Origin: Candidatus Dormiibacterota bacterium
Lineage (GTDB): Bacteria; Chloroflexota; Dormibacteria; Aeolococcales; Aeolococcaceae
NCBI GenBank assembly: GCA_003132525.1
Contig: PKXZ01000014.1
Span: forward strand, 2,764-42,368
DNA length: 39,605 nucleotides
Direction: 5' to 3'
Each line of letters begins with the position of its first letter. Position 1 is the stretch's first letter. A program made the position numbers and the translations under genes. The notes below the pieces were generated by a model, which worked only from the letters and a program-made list of their open reading frames with translations, was not told the DNA's origin and searched no databases. Shown here in pieces: positions 23,867 through 32,514 of this stretch.

Positions 23867-24813
23867 GCGCGCGGTTCGCGGTGCAGATCACGGGATTGCG
23901 CAAATCCTTCGGAGACAAGCTCGTCCTGGACGGCATCGACATGGCGATTGTTGAGGGCACCGTGTTCGCGTTGCTCGGCCCCAACGGAGCGGGCAAGACG
24001 ACCACCGTGCAAATTCTCTCGACACTGCTCCGTGCCGATGCCGGAGACATCCGGGTCGCGGGTTTCGACGTCAATCGCGAACCCCAGAAGGTGCGCGATG
24101 CCATCGGGGTCACCGGGCAGTTCTCTGCGGTCGACTACCTCCTGACCGGCCGCGAGAACCTGCTCCTCATGGCTGATCTGCATCACCTCGACCGCGCCGC
24201 AGGCCGGCGCCGCGTCGACGAATTGCTCGCTCAGTTCGACCTTGTGGACGCGGCGGGTCAGATGGTCATGAAGTACTCGGGAGGCATGCGCCGCCGGCTC
24301 GACCTGGCGATGACGCTCATCGGCAACCCGCGGATCATCTATCTCGACGAACCAACCACCGGTCTCGATCCGCGCAGCCGCCACACCATGTGGCAGATCA
24401 TCCGCGAGCTCACGGCAACCGGGGTGACCGTCCTGCTCACCACCCAGAACCTGGATGAGGCAGACGAGTTAGCGGGGCGGATCGCGGTGCTCGACCAGGG
24501 CCGCCTCGTCGCCGAGGGCACCCCGGATGAGCTCAAGCGCCGCGTCCCCGGTGGTCGCGTCCGGCTGCACTTTCGCGAGGCGGGAGCACTGGGCGAAGCC
24601 GCACGCGTCCTCGGCCACGAGTCGCGCGATACTGAGGCGCTCACGCTCGATGTGCCGACCGACGGCACGCCGCAGTCGCTGCGCAGCCTGCTCGAGCGCC
24701 TTGACGAAGCCGCCCTGAACGTGGAGACAGTCACGGTGCAGACGCCCGACCTCGACGACGTGTTCTTCGCGCTCACCGGAACAACACATCGCGTGGTGGA
24801 AGTTTCGGCATGA
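23863..24813 (+). CDS. DrrA-like ABC transporter ATP-binding protein
   Basis: A 316-aa ATPase that energises the ABC-2 exporter encoded next. Walker A GPNGAGKTT (39-47), the signature YSGGMRRRLDLAM (138-150), Walker B IIYLDEPTTGLDP (158-170) and the switch segment LLTTQNLDEAD are all intact. The DUF4162-type C-terminal extension (about 225-316) is the one found in daunorubicin-resistance DrrA proteins. It overlaps both neighbours by 4 bp, giving translational coupling with DUF4097 and the permease. The drug or lipid substrate cannot be inferred. Confidence 0.95.
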   Translation: MSARFAVQITGLRKSFGDKLVLDGIDMAIVEGTVFALLGPNGAGKTTTVQILSTLLRADAGDIRVAGFDVNREPQKVRDAIGVTGQFSAVDYLLTGRENLLLMADLHHLDRAAGRRRVDELLAQFDLVDAAGQMVMKYSGGMRRRLDLAMTLIGNPRIIYLDEPTTGLDPRSRHTMWQIIRELTATGVTVLLTTQNLDEADELAGRIAVLDQGRLVAEGTPDELKRRVPGGRVRLHFREAGALGEAARVLGHESRDTEALTLDVPTDGTPQSLRSLLERLDEAALNVETVTVQTPDLDDVFFALTGTTHRVVEVSA

Positions 24814-25595
24814 GCATCTCCGCCTACGCGCTGCACGACTCCGCAACGATGCTCCGGCGCGACCTCCGCCATGCAGTCCGTTATCCGATGCTGGCCATCG
24901 GTGGGTTGCTCGTTCCAGTCTTCCTGCTCCTGATATTCGTCGGCGTGTTCGGCAACACCCTGCGAGCAGGACTCGGAGCATCAGCGGGCGGCGGCTACAT
25001 CGATTACCTCACCCCGGGCATTCTCGTGATGACCGCCGGTGCAAGCGCCGCAGCCACCGCGATCAACGTCTGCATCGACATGAACGAAGGCATCGTCGCG
25101 CGGTTCCGCACCATGGCGATCACCCGGACGTCGGTGCTGACGGGTCAGGTGTTCGGGAGTCTCACACGCACGCTGATCAGCGCTGTGCTGCTCGTGGCCG
25201 TCGCAATCGGACTCGGCTTCCGTGCCAGCGCAAGCCCGCTCGAGTGGCTCGCGGTGGCCGGCATGTTCGCCATGTTGACTCTCGCGATGACGTGGCTCGC
25301 GATCGCCTTTGGTCTCACCGCCAAGACGCCCGCGGGCGCGAATAGCCTGTCGCTGATCCCGCAGTTCCTGCCGTTCATCAGCAGCGCATTCGTTCCAACA
25401 GCTTCGATGCCCGCCGGCGTGCGTTGGTTCGCCGAGAATCAGCCGTTCACCCCGATCATCAACACGCTGCGGGGGCTCTTGATCGGGACACCGATCGGCA
25501 ACTCAGCGATCATTGCGGTTGCGTGGTGCCTGGTGCTGATGACTGCCGGCTACGTCTGGTCACGCGCCAGGTACAACCGGTACGTGACGCGCTAG
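24810..25595 (+). CDS. DrrB-like ABC-2 transporter permease
   Basis: A 261-aa inner-membrane protein with six hydrophobic segments (about 28-48, 63-83, 111-133, 141-165, 172-192 and 231-250). The YIDYLTPGILVMTAG block after TM1-2 and the NSLSLIPQFLPFISSAFVP segment are hallmarks of DrrB/ABC-2 permeases. The ATG overlaps the ATPase stop as ATGA. It is the last gene of the RHH/DUF4097/ABC operon; the substrate is unknown. Confidence 0.94.
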   Translation: MSISAYALHDSATMLRRDLRHAVRYPMLAIGGLLVPVFLLLIFVGVFGNTLRAGLGASAGGGYIDYLTPGILVMTAGASAAATAINVCIDMNEGIVARFRTMAITRTSVLTGQVFGSLTRTLISAVLLVAVAIGLGFRASASPLEWLAVAGMFAMLTLAMTWLAIAFGLTAKTPAGANSLSLIPQFLPFISSAFVPTASMPAGVRWFAENQPFTPIINTLRGLLIGTPIGNSAIIAVAWCLVLMTAGYVWSRARYNRYVTR

Positions 25596-25622
25596 CTCCA
25601 TAGCCGGCCGGCAGGGCGGGCG

Positions 25623-25698
25623 TGGTCCCAGGGGATGGAGTCGAACCATCGGTACACGGTTTTACAGACCGCTGCCTTGACCACTTGGCTACCCTGGG
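25623..25698 (-). tRNA. tRNA-Tyr (anticodon GTA), short variable loop, CCA encoded
   Basis: A complete 76-nt class I cloverleaf. Acceptor CCCAGGG/CCCTGGG has a C1-G72 pair, followed by T8-A9, a 3-bp D stem with loop AAGTGGTCAA, anticodon stem GCGGT/ACCGT with loop CTGTAAA (GTA), a 5-nt variable loop GTACC, T arm GATGG-TTCGACT-CCATC, discriminator A and encoded CCA. Bacterial tRNA-Tyr normally has a long variable arm and G1-C72; both features are absent here. The Tyr assignment rests on the anticodon. Confidence 0.9.
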
Positions 25699-25802
25699 AT
25701 ATTGGGATATAAGGGTTTTCCCGCTGCACGCCGCGTCCTTGGCCTCGCCAATAGCGTAAAGGAGGGCGGCGTCCAGGCGAGCGACGCGGTCGGCTGGCGC
25801 GA

Positions 25803-26339
25803 CTACCGGCGCCCGACTGGAAGCATCTCGCGAAGCGTCGGGTCCTCGAGATACCGACTCACCACAGCGAGTGCTTCGTCGGGGCCGCCCGCCAGCGAAT
25901 CGGCGAACCACCCGCCGTCGTATGGCGCGTTGACGGCGAGGAGCAGATCTCTCGCGGGCTGATGCCGGGGCGGCGGGATGCCGGGGACGAGCTTGTACGC
26001 GAGGATCACGCGATTGCCCGCCTTGGCGATGCCGACCGATTCGATGACATCCCAGCGCGTGAGACTGCTGTACGGGTACTGACGCTGGACAAGGCCATCG
26101 CGCGTGAGCTCCAGAGCCGGTCGGAGCACCACTGCCGTGGTCATCAGCCCGATCAACGGCGCCGCCATGATGAACCACCCGATGGTGGCGCCGACCAGCA
26201 GGCAGATGACCCCGGCGATCTCCGTGACTGCCAGCAGAGGGATGACGAGTGCGACCGGCCTGCGGGCGCGAAACACGATCCGCCCCCGTTTGACCGTGAG
26301 CGAGGCGGGGAGCTCCGAGGGATTGGGCAACTCGGCCAT
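25803..26339 (-). CDS. PH-domain-like membrane protein
   Basis: A 178-aa protein. Two hydrophobic helices (about 28-50 and 54-72) follow a short N-terminal strand segment. The remainder is a soluble beta-rich region (GLVQRQYPYSSLTRWDVIESV, residues about 83-103 in part, then NRVILAYKLVPG) resembling bacterial PH domains of the YdbT/bPH2 kind; the function is unknown. The start at 26339 (MAELPNPSEL) is preferred; a TACGAT -10 box lies 8 nt upstream, and no Shine-Dalgarno sequence is seen. Confidence 0.75.
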   Translation of the reverse strand: MAELPNPSELPASLTVKRGRIVFRARRPVALVIPLLAVTEIAGVICLLVGATIGWFIMAAPLIGLMTTAVVLRPALELTRDGLVQRQYPYSSLTRWDVIESVGIAKAGNRVILAYKLVPGIPPPRHQPARDLLLAVNAPYDGGWFADSLAGGPDEALAVVSRYLEDPTLREMLPVGRR

Positions 26340-26377
26340 CGGGATCGATCGTAGCCCGTGCCTGCCATCCTTCCCGG

Positions 26378-26671
26378 GTGTCTCGCCCCCGGATGCTCCT
26401 CGATATCGGAACCGTGCTGGGCGGCATCGGGCTTGCCGTCGTCGCATTCCTGGTCGTGTGTCTCGTCTGCGTGGTGATCCTGAGGCTGCTTGCGGCGATC
26501 CTCCCCTCCTACGAGGATCGCGATGCTGTGGCTGCGGCCCGTAAGGAGCTCAAGGCTCGCGCTGACGCCGAAGGTTCGGAGGAGCTGGCTGACGCTGATG
26601 CAGATACGGCCACCGAGGTTTCTGTATCCGGCCCGGAGGAGATCGGCGGCACCGCGCAATCGCCCGATTAG
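26378..26671 (+). CDS. Small single-span membrane protein with acidic tail
   Basis: A 97-aa protein of unknown function. One strong membrane helix (about 12-42, GIGLAVVAFLVVCLVCVVIL) is followed by a charged, Ala/Glu/Asp-rich tail predicted to be helical. GTG 26378 is used; ATG 26393 is also possible. It is divergent from the PH-like gene and upstream of the winged-helix regulator, with no evident functional link. Confidence 0.6.
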   Translation: MSRPRMLLDIGTVLGGIGLAVVAFLVVCLVCVVILRLLAAILPSYEDRDAVAAARKELKARADAEGSEELADADADTATEVSVSGPEEIGGTAQSPD

Positions 26672-26705
26672 CCGCCGGGGCTTGCGTTCGGAGCTGGAAG
26701 CGGGC

Positions 26706-26732
26706 TAACATTCATAAGCGATCCTTTATGAA
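26706..26732 (+). promoter_or_regulatory. Promoter end and inverted repeat upstream of winged-helix/ino1 operon
   Basis: A candidate -10 box TAACAT (26706-26711; TTGCGT lies 18 bp upstream as -35) abuts an inverted repeat with arms TTCATAA (26711-26717) and TTATGAA (26726-26732) spaced by 8 bp. TCCTTTATG also recurs directly at 26722 and 26737. An AT-rich palindrome at the start site is typical of ArsR-type autoregulation. Confidence 0.55.
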
Positions 26733-27129
26733 AGATTCCTTTATGGGTTCTGACGCTCCCTCGAGGCCGCCGCGGCGAGCCCTGCCGGGGAGCATCGCCA
26801 TCGGCGCGAGTGACCTGTCGGTCCACTTCGAGGGGCTCGCCAACCCGACGAGGCTGCTCATCGTGGAGCGACTCGCCGCGACCTCCGAGATGCGTGTCTC
26901 CGAGCTCGCGGACTACTGCCAGGTGAGCCAGCCGCGTATGAGCTGGCATCTGCGCATCCTCCGCAAGGCGGAGGTCATCCGGACCCGTCGCGAGGGCCGA
27001 GAGGTGTTCTGCCGTCTCGACCGCGACGCCATTGCAACCCATTTCAAGAGCTTCGCTCGGCTGATCTCCTCAGCAGGGATGCCCGCCGAGATCACATCAC
27101 CAACACCGATACACGAGGGCGCGTCGTGA
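26728..27129 (+). CDS. ArsR-like winged-helix regulator coupled to ino1
   Basis: A 133-aa protein. The winged HTH lies at about 28-105: [18 protein letters not shown], then [29 protein letters not shown] (recognition helix, residues about 56-84), then the wing [14 protein letters not shown]. The ArsR/SmtB metal-binding ELCVCDL motif is replaced by SELADYC, so metal sensing is not implied. The stop overlaps the ino1 GTG as GTGA, so it is co-translated with inositol-phosphate synthase and is a good candidate regulator of inositol lipid synthesis (inference). The ATG at 26743 is an alternative start clear of the inverted repeat. Confidence 0.85.
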   Translation: MKDSFMGSDAPSRPPRRALPGSIAIGASDLSVHFEGLANPTRLLIVERLAATSEMRVSELADYCQVSQPRMSWHLRILRKAEVIRTRREGREVFCRLDRDAIATHFKSFARLISSAGMPAEITSPTPIHEGAS

Positions 27130-28286
27130 GCAACAAGGTCAGAGTCGCGATCATTGGCGTGGGCAACTGCGCCTCGTCATTCGTCCAGGGACTCGAGTAC
27201 TACAAGAACGCCGATCCGAACGACACCGTGCCTGGACTCATGCACGTGAATCTCGGTGGCTATCACATCTCCGATATCGAGATCTCCGCAGCCTTCGACA
27301 TCGACAGGGAGAAGGTCGGCAAGGACGTCTCAGAAGCGATCTTCAGCGGTCTCAACAACACCGTGAAGTTCAGCGATGTCCCGAAGCTGAACATTCCCGT
27401 GCAGCGGGGCATGACCCATGACGGGCTTGGCAAGTACCTCTCCGAGGTGATCACCAAGGCGCCCGGTTCCACGGTTGACATCGCCCAGGTCCTCAAGGAC
27501 ACCGGCACCGACGTCGTGGTCAACTACCTGCCGGTCGGCAGCGAGGCCGCAACCCGTTGGTACACCGAGCAGATCCTGGAAGCACCATGCGCGATGGTGA
27601 ACTGCATGCCGGTGTTCATCGCCCGCGAGGACTACTGGCAGGCCCGCTTCCGCAAGGCCGGCGTGCCGATCATCGGTGACGACATCAAGTCGCAGGTGGG
27701 CGCAACCATCGTCCATCGCGTCCTGACCCACCTCTTCCGCGAACGCGGGGTCGAGCTCGAGAACACGTACCAGCTCAACTTCGGCGGGAACACCGACTTC
27801 CTCAACATGCTCGAGCGCGAGCGCCTGATGAGCAAGAAGATCAGCAAGACCAACAGCGTGCAGTCGCAGCTGGCGACGCCGATGGAGAAGGAGCACATCC
27901 ACATCGGCCCGTCCGACTACGTGCCGTGGCTCCACGACCGCAAGTGGGCGTTCATCCGCCTCGAGGGCAAGTCCTTCGGCGATGTTCCCCTCAACGTCGA
28001 GCTGAAGCTCGAGGTGCACGACTCGCCGAACAGCGCGGGCATCGTCATCGATGCGGTGCGCTGCTGCAAGCTCGGTCTCGATCGCGGGCTCAGCGGCACG
28101 CTCGAAGGGCCGGCGTCGTATTTCATGAAGTCTCCGCCTCGTCAGGTCAGTGACGATGAGGCTCATCGGGCAACCGAGGAGTTCATCGCCGGCGTCGAGA
28201 TCAGTGGAGGGCGTCACAACGGCCACGTGGCCGACGTGCTGCCGGCCGCTGCGGAGGCGGAACCCGCCACACCCGCGACGAATTAA
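27126..28286 (+). CDS. ino1: myo-Inositol-1-phosphate synthase
   Basis: A 386-aa NAD-dependent enzyme converting glucose-6-phosphate to inositol-1-phosphate, the entry step to phosphatidylinositol. The Rossmann motif [14 protein letters not shown] lies at 9-22. Family blocks include [36 protein letters not shown] and [13 protein letters not shown], with active-site Lys residues in the DDIKSQ and KSFGD regions. The length fits the actinobacterial short form. GTG start overlapping the regulator stop. Downstream patA, pimA and pgsA-like genes use its product. Confidence 0.95.
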   Translation: MSNKVRVAIIGVGNCASSFVQGLEYYKNADPNDTVPGLMHVNLGGYHISDIEISAAFDIDREKVGKDVSEAIFSGLNNTVKFSDVPKLNIPVQRGMTHDGLGKYLSEVITKAPGSTVDIAQVLKDTGTDVVVNYLPVGSEAATRWYTEQILEAPCAMVNCMPVFIAREDYWQARFRKAGVPIIGDDIKSQVGATIVHRVLTHLFRERGVELENTYQLNFGGNTDFLNMLERERLMSKKISKTNSVQSQLATPMEKEHIHIGPSDYVPWLHDRKWAFIRLEGKSFGDVPLNVELKLEVHDSPNSAGIVIDAVRCCKLGLDRGLSGTLEGPASYFMKSPPRQVSDDEAHRATEEFIAGVEISGGRHNGHVADVLPAAAEAEPATPATN

Positions 28287-28313
28287 CCGCCGAGCGATCG
28301 GGAGCCGACGGCG

Positions 28314-29291
28314 TTGACGCAGGCCGGCGACATGGCGGTCAAGACGCGCGTCTACCGGCGCGTGGTGCGCGATCCGATGCTGCCGTACTACGCCTACCGC
28401 GGTGCGGAAGCGCTCGTCGGCGCGCTCCCGCAGTCAGTGTCGTACTGGCTCGGCGATCGCGCCGCGGATGCGCTCCTTGCCACCGTGCCGAACCGCTTCG
28501 ACGGTCTGCGCGACAACCTCCGTCACGTCATTCCCGCGATCGGTGACCTGGGGCTCAAGCGCCTGGTGCGCCGCAACCTTCGCAACCTCACCCACTGCTG
28601 GGTGGACGTGATGGAGATGTCCTCGCGCCGCACCGACCTGCCTTCGCGGATCGATATCACGGACCTCTATCACTTCGAGGAAGCGATCGCGCGCGGGAAT
28701 GGGGTCGTCGTCGCCTCGATGCACTTCGGCTCCTGGGAGGTCGGGCTGGCGGGGTGGAACAAGATGGGCGGCAAGATGGCGCTGCTCGCCGAGGTGCTGC
28801 GCCCGAAGGAGCTCTTCGAGCGGGTCATCGGGGCACGGCGCGCCCAGGGCGTCCAGATCATTCCGATCGACACCCAGGCAATGCGCGAAGGTGACGCACA
28901 CGTCGCCCGCCGCCTTGGCGCCGCGTCGATGCGCGAGGTGTTCAAGGTGCTCCGGTCCGGGGGCGTCGTCGCCATGGCGCTCGACCGCGACCTCATCGGC
29001 AACGGCGAGCCGCTCGAGTTCTTCGGCCAGCCGGCGCCGATCCCGATCGGGTCGGTCGAGATCGCCATGCGGGCCGGGGCGGCGATCGTCCCGATCCTGC
29101 TGTTCCGAGACCGGTATCGCGTCCGTGCGGTGGTCCATCCCGAGATCCGGTATTCGCCGGATGCGCCCAGGGACACCGAGGTGCGCAAGACTGCGCAGAT
29201 GCTGCTGGCCATCTTCGAGGAAGCGATCCGCTCGCATCCCGAGCAATGGCACGTCCTCGACCCCATCTGGCCGGCGAACGGGGCGGCATGA
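28314..29291 (+). CDS. Phosphatidylinositol mannoside acyltransferase (PatA-like, LpxL/HtrB superfamily)
   Basis: A 325-aa membrane-associated acyltransferase. The HX4D/E-type catalytic motif is H137-FGSW-E142 in VVVASMHFGSWEVG. Further blocks are LDRDLIGNGEPLEFFGQPAPIP (about 226-247, quoted as LDRDLIGNG) and a GSVEIAMRAGAAIVPI segment. Its position between ino1 and a PimA-like gene makes acylation of PIM the likely reaction, as for PatA in mycobacteria. TTG 28314 (GGGAG 9 nt upstream) is used; ATG 28332 is an alternative. The stop overlaps pimA as ATGA. Confidence 0.9.
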   Translation: MTQAGDMAVKTRVYRRVVRDPMLPYYAYRGAEALVGALPQSVSYWLGDRAADALLATVPNRFDGLRDNLRHVIPAIGDLGLKRLVRRNLRNLTHCWVDVMEMSSRRTDLPSRIDITDLYHFEEAIARGNGVVVASMHFGSWEVGLAGWNKMGGKMALLAEVLRPKELFERVIGARRAQGVQIIPIDTQAMREGDAHVARRLGAASMREVFKVLRSGGVVAMALDRDLIGNGEPLEFFGQPAPIPIGSVEIAMRAGAAIVPILLFRDRYRVRAVVHPEIRYSPDAPRDTEVRKTAQMLLAIFEEAIRSHPEQWHVLDPIWPANGAA

Positions 29292-30457
29292 AGATCTGCC
29301 TCGTCTCCCCGTACGACTTCATGCACCCGGGAGGAGTCACCGAGCACGTCCGGCACCTGTCGGCCAAGCTCCGGGCGCGTGGCCACGATGTGACTGTGCT
29401 GGCACCGTCGAGCCGAGTCGGCGACGACCACGGCATTCCCGGCTACGTGCGCATCGGCCGGAGCGTGCCGGTGCGGACGAACGGTTCGGTGGCCCGGATC
29501 GCGCTGTCGTTCCACCTGGTGCGCCGAGTCCGCGCGCTCCTCGACGAGAACCACTTCGACGTCGTCCACTACCACGAGCCGCTCGTCCCATCGCTGCCGA
29601 TCACCGTGCTGCGGTTCCACAGCGGCGCGAATGTCGGCACGTTCCACGCGATGGCGCGGCGCAACCTCGGCTACTACTACGGCAGACCGTTCCTCAAACG
29701 CTACTTCAACCGGCTGCACGTGCACGTTGCGGTGAGCGTGCCTGCGCGTGATTTCATCGCCCGATACTTCGAGGGCGAGTACCGGGTCGTCCCAAACGGC
29801 ATCGACTGCTCGCGCTTCAACCCGAACCATCCGCGGCTCGAGGAGCTGCGCACACCCGGCAAGGCGACGATCCTCTTCGTCGGGCGGCTCGAGTCACGCA
29901 AGGGGTTGCCGACGTTGCTCGAGGCATATGGTCAGCTCCGCCGCGTTCGCGGCGACGCGCGCCTGGTGGTCGTGGGTGATGGTCCGATGCGCTGGGGATA
30001 CGAGAGTCAGGTCGCGGCGATGGGCATCCCCGAGGTCGAGTTCGCCGGGCGCGTCTCCGCCGAGCTGCTGCCGCGGTACTACGCCTCCGCCGATATCTTC
30101 TGTGCTCCCGCGACGGGCGGTGAGAGCTTCGGCATCGTGTTGCTGGAGGCGATGGCGAGCGGGGTGCCCGTGATCGCGTCGTCGATTCCCGGCTTCAGCA
30201 GCGTGATCGCGCATGACGTGGACGGCTTGCTCGTGCCGCCGCGACATCCGAAGGAATGGGCGTCGGCGCTCGGCGCGTTGATCGACGATCCGTCGCGACG
30301 GGAGGCGATGAGCGAGCGGGGGCTCACCAAAGCGCAGCTCTACGACTGGGAACATGTCGTCGACGAGGTTCTCGATGTGTATCGCGTGGCACGCGAACGT
30401 GCCGGTGCGAGCACGGTGGTCTCCGGTGTTCACGTCCAGGCTCCAGGACTGGGTTAG
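29288..30457 (+). CDS. pimA: GT4 mannosyltransferase, PimA-like
   Basis: A 389-aa cytosolic, membrane-associated glycosyltransferase that probably transfers mannose from GDP-mannose to phosphatidylinositol. The N-terminal GT-B domain opens with MKICLVSPYDFMHPGGVTEH, as in PimA. The C-terminal domain carries ILFVGRLESRKGLPTLLEAY, a phosphate-binding RK pair, and the GGESFGIVLLEAMASG donor site with the EX7E glutamates (about 275-290). The ATG start overlaps the acyltransferase stop. It overlaps the next gene by about 30 bp. Confidence 0.92.
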   Translation: MKICLVSPYDFMHPGGVTEHVRHLSAKLRARGHDVTVLAPSSRVGDDHGIPGYVRIGRSVPVRTNGSVARIALSFHLVRRVRALLDENHFDVVHYHEPLVPSLPITVLRFHSGANVGTFHAMARRNLGYYYGRPFLKRYFNRLHVHVAVSVPARDFIARYFEGEYRVVPNGIDCSRFNPNHPRLEELRTPGKATILFVGRLESRKGLPTLLEAYGQLRRVRGDARLVVVGDGPMRWGYESQVAAMGIPEVEFAGRVSAELLPRYYASADIFCAPATGGESFGIVLLEAMASGVPVIASSIPGFSSVIAHDVDGLLVPPRHPKEWASALGALIDDPSRREAMSERGLTKAQLYDWEHVVDEVLDVYRVARERAGASTVVSGVHVQAPGLG

Positions 30458-31052
30458 GTCCGGCGCGCGACGCGTCGTTCCTGCTCTCCGAGCCCTGCAC
30501 CTGACACCGAACATCCTCACCATGCTCGGGTTGCTCATCTGCGCCGGATCCGCGGTGCTGATCGCGCTCGGCTTCCTCCTGCCCGGTGGGCTGCTGCTGC
30601 TGATCGCGAGCGGGTTCGACATCCTCGACGGCGCCCTCGCGCGTGTCAGCGGTCGTGAGCAGCGTTACGGTGCATTCCTGGACTCGACGGTCGACCGCTA
30701 CGCCGAGGCGATGACCGCGATCGCCCTGCTCTACTACTTCATCTTTCACGGTCATCACACGCTGGAGCCGATGCTCGTCGTGTTCGCGCTGACCGGCTCG
30801 CTGCTCGTGTCGTACGTGCGCGCGCGTGCGCAGTCGCTCGGCTTCAACGGCGATGGCGGACTGCTCGCCCGGCCGGAGCGGGTGGTGATCACCGTCATCG
30901 GTCTGGTGATCTCGCCGCTGCTGATCTGGGCACTCTGGATCCTTGCCATCCTGACCAACGTCACCGCTGTGCAGCGGATCTGGGTCGTGTGGCAGCAGGC
31001 ACGACGAATCGCCGCTGAGTCGCGAAGCGCAACCGGGGTGACCACCGGGTAG
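30426..31052 (+). CDS. pgsA: CDP-alcohol phosphatidyltransferase (PI/PIP synthase-like)
   Basis: A 208-aa integral membrane enzyme with about six helices. The family signature D-G-x2-A-R-x8-G-x3-D-x3-D is perfect (DGALAR at about residues 69-74, then G83, D87 and D91). Beside ino1, PatA- and PimA-like genes, the acceptor is most likely inositol-1-phosphate, giving phosphatidylinositol phosphate. The GTG at 30426 is chosen because LTPNILTML, the usual N-terminal block, then falls at about residue 27; the longer frame merely reads pimA out of frame. It ends five bases from the convergent M23 peptidase gene. Confidence 0.92.
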   Translation: MFTSRLQDWVRSGARRVVPALRALHLTPNILTMLGLLICAGSAVLIALGFLLPGGLLLLIASGFDILDGALARVSGREQRYGAFLDSTVDRYAEAMTAIALLYYFIFHGHHTLEPMLVVFALTGSLLVSYVRARAQSLGFNGDGGLLARPERVVITVIGLVISPLLIWALWILAILTNVTAVQRIWVVWQQARRIAAESRSATGVTTG

Positions 31053-31057
31053 GAGCT

Positions 31058-31567
31058 TCACGGGAGCGCGAGATCCAGGCGTGGATCCTCGGCAATCCCG
31101 TCGCGCCGGATCTCGAAGTGCAGATGAGGCCCGGTGGCATTGCCGGTTGATCCCACGGTTCCGATGATCTCGCCGGCGGCCACGAGATCGCCACTCATCA
31201 CCAGGATCGCGTCGAGATGTCCGTACAGGCTGCTCAGGCCACCGCCGTGATCGATGATCACGTGCAGGCCGTAGCCGGTGGCGGAAACATAGACGGTGGC
31301 GATGCCCGGGAGCGTCGCCATCACCGGCGTCCCGCGTGCGGCCGCCAAGTCGATGCCCGAGTGCCAGTGTCCTCCGGGACATGCAAGGTCCACCGGTTCG
31401 AACGCGAAGCTGCTGCACCCGAAACCCTGCGAGATCCACGAGTGGGTGAGTGGTTTCTTGAAGGTGACGGCCGTCGGGCCGCCACTCACCGCGCTGCTTG
31501 CAAGCGCGGTGCCTCCGCAGAGTCCGACGGCGAGCAGGCCGGTCACCACCGCGAGCGCGCGGATCAC
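31058..31567 (-). CDS. Secreted M23 (LytM-type) peptidase
   Basis: A 169-aa exported peptidoglycan endopeptidase. The signal peptide is at about 1-26 (VIRALAVVTGLLAVGLCGG). The zinc residues are His and Asp in HWHSGIDLAAARG (about 81-93) and His in GPHLHFEIRRDG (about 147-158), with a YGHL motif between. The GTG start overlaps the TrbL-like stop as GTGA, so the long frame from 32611 is not one protein. As the third gene of the pilin-like/TrbL unit it may open the wall for a secretion or conjugation channel (inference). Confidence 0.92.
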   Translation of the reverse strand: MIRALAVVTGLLAVGLCGGTALASSAVSGGPTAVTFKKPLTHSWISQGFGCSSFAFEPVDLACPGGHWHSGIDLAAARGTPVMATLPGIATVYVSATGYGLHVIIDHGGGLSSLYGHLDAILVMSGDLVAAGEIIGTVGSTGNATGPHLHFEIRRDGIAEDPRLDLALP

Positions 31568-32505
31568 AGCGCAGTCCGGTGGCGTACGACGTGGTGCGCC
31601 GGTGCCAGCGCCTTGTGCATCGAGCGCCGGACGTGCCGGACGGCACTGTGCGCATTGGTTTCGACGTGAGTGGCGGCGTGGAGCGTTCCCGGGACCTTGA
31701 GGACGATCCAGAGGATCGCGAGCGCGAACAGGCTCTCGGCGATGCCGCTGCCGGCGCCGAACCCGACCGCCGTGGCAACTCGCAAGATGATCAACTGGAC
31801 CGCCTGCATGAACACCGCGACCATGAACAGGCGCAACCATGTCGACGCATACTGCCGCGTGTCCGGGAGCACCGAGCACAGTGCTGCGAGAGGAGCGAGC
31901 ACGACGAGGATGTCGAGCATCGCCGTGCGGACCACGTACGAGAGGACAAGGATCACCACCGCCACGACAACCCCGAGCGCGAAGACCGCATGGAAGAGGT
32001 CCTGCGACCCCTGGATGATCGAGACCGTTGCCGCGCTCATCGAGCCCGACCAGGGAAGTGTGTCGATCGTCAATGGTCCGCCGAGCGACTGAACCACGCC
32101 GGCGATTGCGTTGTTCAGGTCGACCGCCATCTGGATGAAGTAGATCGATCCGTGCACCATCACGAGCGCCGCCATCACCCGCGGGATGACGACGTGGAGC
32201 GCGTAGCGCGCCTGGCTGGTGTGCTCGAAGATGCTGCGTAGCGATGTGTACAGGACGACCCCGCCAACCAGGACGTCCGCGACCAGCGCCAGCGATCCGT
32301 TCAGGTGCGCGATCGCCGGGTTCGACGTCAAAGGGCGGATGCCCGACGACGTCGGATCCACGGTGGTGAACAGGTAGCGGCTCAGCTCGGAATTCAGGTC
32401 GGCGCGTGCCGTCGCGATGAAGTGCGAGAGCACGCCGGTCAACAGCTGGAGGATCGTGCCGAGGGGATCGCGGATCCCCTGCACGATTCCCGGAATCGCT
32501 TGCAT
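31564..32505 (-). CDS. TrbL/VirB6-like polytopic membrane protein
   Basis: A 313-aa protein with six or so hydrophobic segments: about 10-30 (weak), 69-90, 104-128, 162-190, 193-215 and 232-262. An amphipathic HLNGSLALVADVLVGGVVLY region and the SYVVRTAMLDILVVLAPLAALC segment are the features of TrbL/VirB6 inner-membrane channel proteins of type IV secretion. The C-terminus is basic and His/Ala-rich (HVETNAHSAVRHVRRSM). It lies 9 bp after a pilin-like gene and is coupled to an M23 peptidase gene; no VirB4 ATPase is in the window. Confidence 0.78.
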   Translation of the reverse strand: MQAIPGIVQGIRDPLGTILQLLTGVLSHFIATARADLNSELSRYLFTTVDPTSSGIRPLTSNPAIAHLNGSLALVADVLVGGVVLYTSLRSIFEHTSQARYALHVVIPRVMAALVMVHGSIYFIQMAVDLNNAIAGVVQSLGGPLTIDTLPWSGSMSAATVSIIQGSQDLFHAVFALGVVVAVVILVLSYVVRTAMLDILVVLAPLAALCSVLPDTRQYASTWLRLFMVAVFMQAVQLIILRVATAVGFGAGSGIAESLFALAILWIVLKVPGTLHAATHVETNAHSAVRHVRRSMHKALAPAHHVVRHRTAL

Positions 32506-32514
32506 CCGGCGGGC

